Shown: positions 1-7,736 of the stretch, one piece after another
How the letters are laid out: each line of letters starts with the position of its first letter
How positions within the stretch are numbered: position 1 is the first letter of the stretch
From: a virus
Length of the DNA stretch: 52,141 nucleotides
Strand: one strand, 5' to 3'
Virus record (IMG/VR): IMGVR_UViG_3300050011_000039
Location: 1 to 52,141 of that record
Position numbers and translations under genes: made by a program
The notes under the pieces: generated by a model
The model's input: only the letters and a program-made list of their open reading frames with translations
Told to the model about the DNA's origin: nothing
The model's database searches: none

Positions 1-925
1 CGCCGCTTGCAGCCAGACTCGTTCCTGTCGCCGCCCCAATGTTTGGCGTTACTAGCGTTGGCGACGTATCCACAACAAATTTCGTCCCTGTGCCGGTCTG
101 CGACGCGATAGATGTTGCATTGCCAGATGAGGTTATGACGCCTGTCAAATTAGCATTCGTCGTCACGGTTGAGGCGGCAATGGCTGTGTTGCATCCGAAG
201 CCTGTGCCGCTAGTCCATTTAAGGGCGCTTGCAGAGGTTGAGCACGAAGGCAATGCCAAATCTGAGGGTGTCGTAGCGGTCAATGCGCCAAGAACCGTGT
301 TTGCCGTTTGTGTCGCAAGTGTTGCCGTCAGGGTGCCGGATGTTGTGACTGCACTTGATGGGGTTGAAGATAATACTGTGCCGTCGCCGGTGAAAGTTAC
401 GGAGGTGACAGTGCCGGAGCCGGTACTGGCAGCAACCCACGAGGTATTACCAGAACCATCAGTCTGAAGAACATAAGTATTAGTTCCATTAGTTGCTGGC
501 AGTGTAAAATTAGTTCCCGTTCCTGCTGCTGCTGCGGCTTTCAATGTAACACTGCCGCTAGTAGAACCATTAAAAGTTATCTGTCCGTTGGTTCCTGAAT
601 TAGCCCCCGTTGACATAACGCCGCTTGCAGCCAGACTCGTTCCTGTCGCCGCCCCAATGTTTGGCGTTACTAGCGTTGGCGACGTATCCACAACAAATTT
701 CGTCCCTGTGCCGGTCTGCGACGCGATAGATGTTGCATTGCCAGATGAGGTTATGACGCCTGTCAAATTAGCATTCGTCGTCACGGTTGAGGCGGCAATG
801 GCTGTGTTGCATCCGAAGCCTGTGCCGCTAGTCCATTTAAGGGCGCTTGCAGAGGTTGAGCACGAAGGCAATGCCAAATCTGAGGGTGTCGTAGCGGTCA
901 ATGCGCCAAGAACCGTGTTTGCCGT
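1..925. repeat. Left copy of 925-bp terminal direct repeat
   Basis: This stretch matches 51217-52141 throughout by eye. The copies part exactly where the window begins (base 51216 is g, base 618 is a) and where it ends (base 926 is c, against t at 308). Such boundaries are expected when an assembler reports a circular genome broken at a repeat. Internally it is a 618-bp tandem repeat (1-618, then 619 onward), so the true number of repeat copies in the fibre-like gene is uncertain. Confidence 0.95.
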
Positions 926-1180
926 CTGTGTCGCAAGTGTTGCCGTCAGGGTGCCGGATGTTGTGACTGCACTTGATGGGGTTGAAGATAATACTGTGCC
1001 GTCACCGGTGAAGGTTACGGATGTGACGGAGCCAGAGCCTGCACTAAATGACACACAGCCATATGAGTTAGTAGCTGTGGCGTAATTTAGCCCATAGCCA
1101 GATGTCGTGCAATTTGGTGGTGGAGAATAGGCGAGCGCAGGCGTGGCGATTAGGCAGAGAATGATTATGGCGAGTTTCAT
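1..1180 (-). CDS. Signal-peptide-bearing repetitive fibre-like protein, 5' part (cut by the window edge)
   Basis: This is the N-terminal part of a fibre-like protein that runs off base 1 and continues at the right end of the window. The ATG at 1180 overlaps the stop of the previous gene (ATGA). It begins MKLAIIILCLIATPALA, a Sec-type signal peptide with an AxA cleavage site, then a short Cys-containing stretch. Repeats of 206 residues rich in Thr, Ser, Gly and Ala follow (for example VTSVTFTGDGT). Joined through the 925-bp overlap, the gene spans 1180 to 1 and 51216 to 50327, in frame, about 689 codons. The repeats are typical of phage fibres; a signal peptide is not. Role (adhesin, decoy or side fibre) is unknown. 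Confidence 0.8.
   Translation of the reverse strand, partial: MKLAIIILCLIATPALAYSPPPNCTTSGYGLNYATATNSYGCVSFSAGSGSVTSVTFTGDGTVLSSTPSSAVTTSGTLTATLATQTANTVLGALTATTPSDLALPSCSTSASALKWTSGTGFGCNTAIAASTVTTNANLTGVITSSGNATSIASQTGTGTKFVVDTSPTLVTPNIGAATGTSLAASGVMSTGANSGTNGQITFNGSTSGSVTLKAAAAAGTGTNFTLPATNGTNTYVLQTDGSGNTSWVAASTGSGTVTSVTFTGDGTVLSSTPSSAVTTSGTLTATLATQTANTVLGALTATTPSDLALPSCSTSASALKWTSGTGFGCNTAIAASTVTTNANLTGVITSSGNATSIASQTGTGTKFVVDTSPTLVTPNIGAATGTSLAASG
619..1040. repeat. Second, partial copy of the 618-bp tandem repeat
   Basis: It repeats 1-422 and is identical up to 925. After that it drifts by scattered substitutions until homology fades near 1040. In the protein it is the first 206-residue repeat met after the signal peptide. 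Confidence 0.9.
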
Positions 1181-1464
1181 GTGTTTGCCGGGTACACTGG
1201 TTGCGCAGGTAACGATGTACTGGTTGTGTCCGTGCCATTTGCGATAGCACGTAACGCCACGCCGTTAGTTTTCGTGCAGGTGATCGCTCCACTTGATACT
1301 AAATAGCAATCCCCTGTCAGAGGAACACCTGCTGCGAAGTTGGATGAGCTACCGACAAACAGGTTTCCGCTCGTAAGCGGGAGCTGACTAATGTACTGCC
1401 CGTTTGTCTGAGCGAAAGCCAGTGAGGGGAGAAGCAAGAAAAGGAGAGCTAGGATTTTCTTCAT
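1177..1464 (-). CDS. Small secreted fibre-like protein
   Basis: A 95-aa protein with a clear Sec signal peptide, MKKILALLFLLLPSLAFA, followed by about 77 residues. These resemble one module of a tail-fibre repeat (NLFVGSSSNFAAGVPLTGD, then a Val-Ser-Ser-Gly-Ala strand and a TKTNG turn). I chose the ATG at 1464 because it lies one base after the stop of the fibre gene upstream; the longer frame would overlap that gene. Its stop overlaps the next start. It looks like a fibre module recast as an exported protein. Function unknown. Confidence 0.75.
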   Translation of the reverse strand: MKKILALLFLLLPSLAFAQTNGQYISQLPLTSGNLFVGSSSNFAAGVPLTGDCYLVSSGAITCTKTNGVALRAIANGTDTTSTSLPAQPVYPANT

Positions 1465-1465
1465 G

Positions 1466-3550
1466 TTAATTAGCCGATGAATTCTGGTTAAGTTGTACCT
1501 CACCAAAATCGAATGTGGCATTCGCCAGAACCCATCCTGACGTTCCGGTGAAGATCGTTATCGTCCCGTCGTCCGCAAGGGGTAGCCACCCTTGACCAAC
1601 ATTGACCACACCAGATACTTGAGTCGCAACTTGTGGGCCGAATATCAAAGAATAATCTAAACGACTCCCGGTAAATATCAATGCTCCTGCTGTCGTCGAT
1701 GTCAATTCGATTTTACATTTAACCGCGCTTACAGAATTACGGATTAATCCTAGTGACATAGCTTCTAGGTCTTGCGAGGACCACCCGTATAGCAACCCGC
1801 CCGTCCCGGTAAACGCCACCGCCGGGAATGTAAAGGCCAGCGGGGTTAGCAACGGGGGGTTCCAGTGACCAACCGGCCTAACGAGATCATTAGGCATTTG
1901 ACGTAAATTGTTCGCCGTCATAGAAGGCCCGACGATGGCTGTGGGGAGTGCTACATAGTAAACATCCGCATTCGCGCCATTAAAGTTTACCGCCACCCCG
2001 AAAGTTGTCGCGGTGGAATTGATCGGCGCGGTAACGCTTAAAAACTGGAATCCTGCCAAACTAGAACCAGTGCCGTTAGCCGAGTAGGTCGATCCCGTCA
2101 CGCTGTCTGAAATCGAGATATTCCAAGTTCCCGCTCCCGCTTGGGATTTCTGATAAACGGCGACCCCGAAGGTAACTGTTCGTCCCGCATATAAAGCCAA
2201 TTTGTTGGGAGCGACCGTCCAATTCAGAGATTCCGCTGACGCCGAACCTTTAAGAATCCCCATTGTCCTGTCCGCGCCGGGGTAGGCATTGGCCGTGAAA
2301 TCATCCGCCCATACATTGAGGGTGGTTGCTTTCTTCCAGCCATCAGCAGCTTGCCCTGTAGCCGAAGCGGCCAATGTGCCGGGCACAATGGGCGTAATGG
2401 TCGTTGCAGTAGAGCTGCCAGGGGACGTCCCTCCCAAGGGGGATGGCCCTATTTGAACATTTGTATTTGCGGTCACACCTGTAACACGATTGGCAGTCGC
2501 AGTGGTGATAGCCCCCACCCCGGCGTATCCCCACTTATAAGAATTTCCGCTGATGATAACCAAGTCATTGACTTTAAGCTGTTGGGTATTCGCCGTTAAA
2601 AAGAGCGGGCCGTTATTAGTCGTCTGAAAACTAGTCGAAGAAACGGCTGTTTCGGGGCCAGTCCCGGTCACAAGGGGCTTCGTTATGTAGGCGACGCCGC
2701 TCCATATCTGCCAATTGACGTTCGGGAGGAAATTGTCGTAGCTGACAGGTGCCGAAGTAGTCGTAGCCGCTGTCACATAGGCCGTCGTCGCAATCTTCGT
2801 GCTGTTATCCCCCGGGCTTTGCGTTGTCGCCGTGGAACTGCCGAGCGAAGCCGTGGTCAAGGTTGGACTCGTATCATAAACAAGCTTCCCCGTCCCCGTC
2901 GCCCCCGTCGATGTCACGCCTTCGAAGGTTGTGTGACCACTAACCGTCAAATTCCCCGAAACCGTGCCACTTGATAACGTCGCAGCACCCGTAACCGCCA
3001 ATGTCCCGCCAACAGTCTCGTTCCCCGTAACCGCCAATGTCCCGCCAACAGTCTCGTTCCCCGTAACCGCCAATGTCCCGCCAACAGTCTCGTTCCCCGT
3101 AACCGCCAATGTCGCTACCGTACCGCCCGTGATCGTCGGCAGATATGCCGCGAACGTCAGATTACTAACCGCACCACCGCCAACGCCATCAATCGAAATC
3201 GGGTCAGCCGTCGTTAGCGTCCACAATCCGACATTCGTAGTTCCGCCATTGACGATAATAATCTGCCCGCTAACAACCCCACTCGGCCCCGAAAAATCCT
3301 GCGCCCGATACCATGCGCCAGAGTTGTTAACGACATATATGCCGTTTGTCGTCGTATTAGCTTGGTTTTTGACGAGTACGCGATCAGGCTGTTTGCCCGT
3401 TGAATCGTTCGTATGGTCACTGACAACTACGCCATCAATCGTCTGCGAACCCGTGAGCGCGATAGCACCAGTCGTCGCCGCCACAACAGGCTGCTTGCCA
3501 ATAGTGGCAACAACCGAACCGGCAAACATATCGGTGTATGTTGATGTCAT
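1466..3550 (-). CDS. Tail fibre / receptor-binding protein
   Basis: A 694-aa protein with a conserved-looking N-terminal region (about residues 1-130) of the kind that docks a fibre to the tail. Tandem 12-residue repeats (LAVTGNETVGGT) follow at about 150-190, then Thr/Ser/Gly-rich strands and a larger C-terminal domain that would carry receptor specificity. The ATG at 3550 has AGGAG upstream. A frame start nine bases earlier is a GTG lying inside that ribosome site, so I rejected it. It follows the internal virion genes, as fibre genes do in T7-like order. The receptor cannot be told from sequence. Confidence 0.75.
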   Translation of the reverse strand: MTSTYTDMFAGSVVATIGKQPVVAATTGAIALTGSQTIDGVVVSDHTNDSTGKQPDRVLVKNQANTTTNGIYVVNNSGAWYRAQDFSGPSGVVSGQIIIVNGGTTNVGLWTLTTADPISIDGVGGGAVSNLTFAAYLPTITGGTVATLAVTGNETVGGTLAVTGNETVGGTLAVTGNETVGGTLAVTGAATLSSGTVSGNLTVSGHTTFEGVTSTGATGTGKLVYDTSPTLTTASLGSSTATTQSPGDNSTKIATTAYVTAATTTSAPVSYDNFLPNVNWQIWSGVAYITKPLVTGTGPETAVSSTSFQTTNNGPLFLTANTQQLKVNDLVIISGNSYKWGYAGVGAITTATANRVTGVTANTNVQIGPSPLGGTSPGSSTATTITPIVPGTLAASATGQAADGWKKATTLNVWADDFTANAYPGADRTMGILKGSASAESLNWTVAPNKLALYAGRTVTFGVAVYQKSQAGAGTWNISISDSVTGSTYSANGTGSSLAGFQFLSVTAPINSTATTFGVAVNFNGANADVYYVALPTAIVGPSMTANNLRQMPNDLVRPVGHWNPPLLTPLAFTFPAVAFTGTGGLLYGWSSQDLEAMSLGLIRNSVSAVKCKIELTSTTAGALIFTGSRLDYSLIFGPQVATQVSGVVNVGQGWLPLADDGTITIFTGTSGWVLANATFDFGEVQLNQNSSAN
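2991..3113. repeat. 36-bp tandem repeat in the tail-fibre gene
   Basis: Three perfect 36-bp copies (2991-3026, 3027-3062, 3063-3098) and a partial fourth. Each encodes the 12 residues LAVTGNETVGGT on the minus strand. In-frame copy-number change would lengthen or shorten the shaft without a frameshift. Confidence 0.95.
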
Positions 3551-3611
3551 CGACGGCACTCCTATGTGTGGTGAAGCCTAGCATATATGGTGGAGAAAGT
3601 GAAGAAGGATA

Positions 3612-6600
3612 CTAGCGGTTGTTATTGCGTTGCTGTTGAAGGCGTCCGGCGCGGCGAGCGGCATTGGTGTCCTCACGAGCTTTGTAATAGGCGCGTTGTT
3701 TGATTTGGGCATCGGTAGGAGTTTTTACGCCCAAAAGCCCATATCCCATCTGACTCGCGGTTCCCTTATTCTGCATGACGTTTCCAGCCTGTCCGATATA
3801 TGACAGCTTGCTCCCGACATAATTCAGGGCGTCATAGGCAGCTTGAGGGCGCAGATTGTTAACGTCTGACTGATTAATGATTGGGTCTCCATTCCATGCG
3901 TACCTGCCAGACATATAATCAGAGGCAAGCTGTATGGGGATACCTGTTGGCATAACGGCTTGCGCAGCATCAATAACGCTCTTTTTACCAGTTACCAGAT
4001 CACTTACTATCTGAGGAATTGTTGCCGCACCAGAACGGACAACACTCGCGTTTTTGTCTCCTGTGATTTCCTGCCACATTTTATCCAGAGCAGGATAAAT
4101 GGCATACATATAGACGCCAATCATCGCCATGCGGTCAAAAGACTTTGCGCGATCAGTTAAAGACACGCCGCTTCCGAATCCCTCTTTAAGCAACGCTGCA
4201 TAGCTCTTTAACCGCCCATAATCATACTTACCGAACATTGTCCATAATGGATTTTTAAGCCCTTCTGCCAGCGTCCTAGAACCCAATACCTGTCCGGGTA
4301 CGCGATAGTTAGGCATATGCTTTTCAACATCGGCAATCGCTTCAGGGCGAGACTTGCCAAGCATCTGCTCCTGCTCCATGCGAGCATTCGTCATAACATC
4401 AGAGGCAAACCACATAGCGCGTTGCCCGACACTAGCGAACCGAGACAGCATTGTTCCTGTGTCGTTATACCCAAATGCTCGAGCAAGCCCATCCCATGCT
4501 TTCGGGTCTTTCTGCGCATCAATTCCAAGCTTCTCGATTAACTTCTGGTGCAGGTCACTGGTGAGCATTTCCGAATGTTTCAGTGATGCACCGGCTCGCA
4601 GGTTAGCCATATAATCATCAGAGACATTATAAACGTCCCTGAATGACTTAATCAGGCTCATAACCGTTGAGGGCGAATGATAGATATTCCCGACAAGTCC
4701 GCCCTGCACAATCATATGATTGAAGATGTTGCTAACGTGGGCATAAGGATTAAGAAACATGACGTTCATCATCAATCGCCCAATCCTATTGAGCGACTCA
4801 CCTATGCCATCAAGCTGCGTGTTTTTTGCATAATCATCGAGCGCGTCCGCAAGTTTCGGCTCCATGTAATAATTACGGAACTGCAACATTTTCGGTGTGC
4901 GCCATGCCCTGCCATCAGTTTCAGGTATCACGCTATTATGACCGCCGACGGGAACGGCAACATCATCAAATTCAGGAGAGCCCTTCATCGCCTCAATGAA
5001 CTCGGCATTGCGAACGGCTGATTGTAGTTTCGCCGTAAGATCAAGACGATTAGCCGCTACGTTCTTGAGATAACGCTGATTGGTCTGTCCTTCGATTTCG
5101 CTAGTGAGCGCAGTATCAAGTTTCCATTTGAAACTTTTTCCTACAGGTTTTCCGTTCTCATCTAACGCCCGAAGCTTGACTTCGGAACCCGGCGCAAGTT
5201 TCTGCCCTGCTCCGAACGTCCCGATCTTCGTGCCTTTGCCATTCTCAAAGGCTATGACATTATGTTCCTTGTCAATATAGACAAGTTTCTTCTCGCCAGT
5301 AGCAGGGTCAAATGCGTTATAATAACGACGCGATTTCTGTGCATCGACGGTCTTACGCATCGACCGTCCAGCAGCACCGCCAAATTTAGCAACGACGCCA
5401 TTCTTGGCTTGCTCCAACATCTCGCCAAATGAGCGAGTGCGACCCTTGACATAGCGGGGTGTGTAGCCGCGCTGGAAGAATCCTTCTTCCTCGCCAAGAT
5501 CGACATTGCCAACCAAGCCTTCAAGACGTTGGTATAATTTATCGTCAAGGTCTTTTAGCGGCTTGATATGCTCGTCATATATCGCCTGTTCTTCAGGCGT
5601 GAGTTTTACATTGGGGTCGTTCTCATCATAGGCGTACAGCTTTTCCCAAGTCTCGCTCGGTAAGTCAGGCATAGCCTCGGCGCGTTTCATTATATCAAGT
5701 TTGTCAGCCGTGATGTTTGTGGAAAGCTGATGAAGCTGATCTTCAAACGTGCGCGGGTCTTTTAGCGCAGGCGGTTGAGTTAGGGGACCTTCTTTTGGTT
5801 CACCCGCGCCACCGCCTCTTGGAGGCTCAGAGCCGCGTCCGCCTTGTCCGCCGCCTTCTTGTAAAGCATCCTGATCACCGGCGGTAGGTTCTGGTTCTTC
5901 TGTATTCTGTTTCTCAATCGCCATATTAACTAAATCATTTGCTCGTTTATTAGCAATAGCCTCATTCCTCGAACGATTTCTTTCTTCCCATGCCCTAGAT
6001 TCTTTATCTATTCTATCCTGTAGAGATTTGGCATCAGTCCCGGCACCCGGAAACTTTCTGTTTATATCGGCTACATCTCGCGCTAAAAATCCCCCCGACA
6101 TTTCCCTATCAAGGAAAATATCGCTTATCTTATCTATAATAGCAGACGCGGCCTTATTAACATTTGTATCAGTTATATTCTGCCGTATGAACCCAAGGCG
6201 ATCTGATAGGTCGTGGAATGTGTTGGCTAATTTCTCCTCATTGAAATTGTCGTTTGACCCAAGAGAGTTTACCATCTCCTTAACTTGATCTAATGCCGCC
6301 TGAACTTGGTCAGACACGGCACCCCTTGGCATCTCAGAGAGCAGGTTATTTAAGTCTCCAAGTGAACTTGATATTTTCGCTGCCGAGTCCTGTAATTGTG
6401 CGTCACGCCTAGAAAGAGCAGCATGAACGTTCTCCAATTCGCCAATGTCTGAAGCAGAGATTCCGGGTGCCTCACCACTCTCAACAGGCGTCGCAGGACG
6501 CAGATCATGGTACGCATCTGGAACCTGACCAGCCTGAATATCTGCGGCAATGGCGGGATTGTTTTTAGCGTCCTCCCATACTTGGTCGGGATGGACTCCT

Positions 6601-7736
6601 GTTTCGGCGTAGGTTTGGTGGAGGGTGTCAACAGGAGTGTTCATCACCGTCGCCACATCATGAAAGTCCTGCGCCTTCGGGTTCTGTGGCGTGAACGTCT
6701 TGTCTATAACCTGATTGGTGTCTTGTGGCGTTACGGCATCGACGGGTTTGCCTACGACATCGGCAACAGTTGGAGCCAACGCAGTATGACCGGCAGCATG
6801 AAGCGCGGTTCCGGTCCCGACCATTGACAGCAATCCGGCAGCCTGACTTATGGCTGATTGGGTTAGTGTGTCGCCGGGAAAGTTTGTCTGCGCCCATTGC
6901 TGCGCTTTTTCCTGTGAAAACTGACCACCAGCCCCGACCGCTGCTCCGGTGAATGCGTTCCACGCTTTTAATGCCAGTGTAGGGGCTTTCATTAATCCGC
7001 CAGCACCGCCAAACTGTATGACCTGATCGGCAATGTTTGCTGCGTCGCTATCAGCCGCACCATTTGGGAATAGTTTCGCGCCTATTTTGTCAAACAATTC
7101 CCCAAATGTCGGAACAGAAGGGTGATCTCCAAAAATATCCGGCAACTGTGGTAGGTATTTTGATACGTTATCGAGCATGTTTGGATTAGCGCGTAGTGCG
7201 AACCCCATTCCTAGTGCACCGACATTTAATGGAATATCGAATAGGTGTGCGCCAATGGTGTATGGATTAGACCAAGATGCCATGCCCAACGCATCACGCC
7301 CCGCCTCTTGTGCGTAGTGACTGGAGGGACTTGTTGCAGCGCCAGCCGCCGTTGGCAACACGCTCTGCGCATAATCCCCTGCCGTCGTCGCTGTACTGTT
7401 CTGATAGGCTTGCACAAGTCCAGCACGGGCAGCAGGTGGAAACGTGCCATCGCCGCCCTTCAACGCCGCCGTAACCTGAAAACCTAATCCAGCGTCAATC
7501 TTCTGCGCATCCATTTGTGGTTGTGCATTATCGGCAGGCGCAGGCTGTGCAGCAATGTTCTGTTGCACCTGCGCGACGATTGGCGCGGTATCGGGAAGTT
7601 TTGGCGGCGTAGGTGCGGGTTGAAACCCGACATCATCCGGTGCTGGCGCGGGAGCCGACGCTGGCTGGAAGCCGACATCAGTAGATGTATCTACAGGAGG
7701 ACCACCGATAGTAATGTGCAGCATATCATCAGCCAT
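3612..7736 (-). CDS. Large internal virion / DNA-ejection protein candidate
   Basis: A 1374-aa protein, the longest gene here. It has a Pro/Ala-rich N-terminus (1-100), Gly/Ala-rich possible membrane-active stretches at about 160-320, a charged and partly coiled region (430-640), a Gly/Pro-rich linker near 650-690, and a long C-terminal region. Its size and its place between the 732-aa core protein and the fibre match the gp16-like ejection proteins of T7-type phages. I saw no catalytic motif; the muralytic-like domain is in the neighbour. Its start overlaps the upstream stop (TAATG). Role inferred from position and size. Confidence 0.6.
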   Translation of the reverse strand: MADDMLHITIGGPPVDTSTDVGFQPASAPAPAPDDVGFQPAPTPPKLPDTAPIVAQVQQNIAAQPAPADNAQPQMDAQKIDAGLGFQVTAALKGGDGTFPPAARAGLVQAYQNSTATTAGDYAQSVLPTAAGAATSPSSHYAQEAGRDALGMASWSNPYTIGAHLFDIPLNVGALGMGFALRANPNMLDNVSKYLPQLPDIFGDHPSVPTFGELFDKIGAKLFPNGAADSDAANIADQVIQFGGAGGLMKAPTLALKAWNAFTGAAVGAGGQFSQEKAQQWAQTNFPGDTLTQSAISQAAGLLSMVGTGTALHAAGHTALAPTVADVVGKPVDAVTPQDTNQVIDKTFTPQNPKAQDFHDVATVMNTPVDTLHQTYAETGVHPDQVWEDAKNNPAIAADIQAGQVPDAYHDLRPATPVESGEAPGISASDIGELENVHAALSRRDAQLQDSAAKISSSLGDLNNLLSEMPRGAVSDQVQAALDQVKEMVNSLGSNDNFNEEKLANTFHDLSDRLGFIRQNITDTNVNKAASAIIDKISDIFLDREMSGGFLARDVADINRKFPGAGTDAKSLQDRIDKESRAWEERNRSRNEAIANKRANDLVNMAIEKQNTEEPEPTAGDQDALQEGGGQGGRGSEPPRGGGAGEPKEGPLTQPPALKDPRTFEDQLHQLSTNITADKLDIMKRAEAMPDLPSETWEKLYAYDENDPNVKLTPEEQAIYDEHIKPLKDLDDKLYQRLEGLVGNVDLGEEEGFFQRGYTPRYVKGRTRSFGEMLEQAKNGVVAKFGGAAGRSMRKTVDAQKSRRYYNAFDPATGEKKLVYIDKEHNVIAFENGKGTKIGTFGAGQKLAPGSEVKLRALDENGKPVGKSFKWKLDTALTSEIEGQTNQRYLKNVAANRLDLTAKLQSAVRNAEFIEAMKGSPEFDDVAVPVGGHNSVIPETDGRAWRTPKMLQFRNYYMEPKLADALDDYAKNTQLDGIGESLNRIGRLMMNVMFLNPYAHVSNIFNHMIVQGGLVGNIYHSPSTVMSLIKSFRDVYNVSDDYMANLRAGASLKHSEMLTSDLHQKLIEKLGIDAQKDPKAWDGLARAFGYNDTGTMLSRFASVGQRAMWFASDVMTNARMEQEQMLGKSRPEAIADVEKHMPNYRVPGQVLGSRTLAEGLKNPLWTMFGKYDYGRLKSYAALLKEGFGSGVSLTDRAKSFDRMAMIGVYMYAIYPALDKMWQEITGDKNASVVRSGAATIPQIVSDLVTGKKSVIDAAQAVMPTGIPIQLASDYMSGRYAWNGDPIINQSDVNNLRPQAAYDALNYVGSKLSYIGQAGNVMQNKGTASQMGYGLLGVKTPTDAQIKQRAYYKAREDTNAARRAGRLQQQRNNNR

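Noticed and set aside
39-1085. Plus-strand open frames over the repeat region
   Set aside because: They are antisense shadows of the minus-strand fibre-like repeats and recur with every copy of the 618-bp unit (also at 50985-51683).
2964-3581. 205-aa plus-strand open frame
   Set aside because: Antisense of the tail-fibre N-terminus, including its 36-bp repeats.
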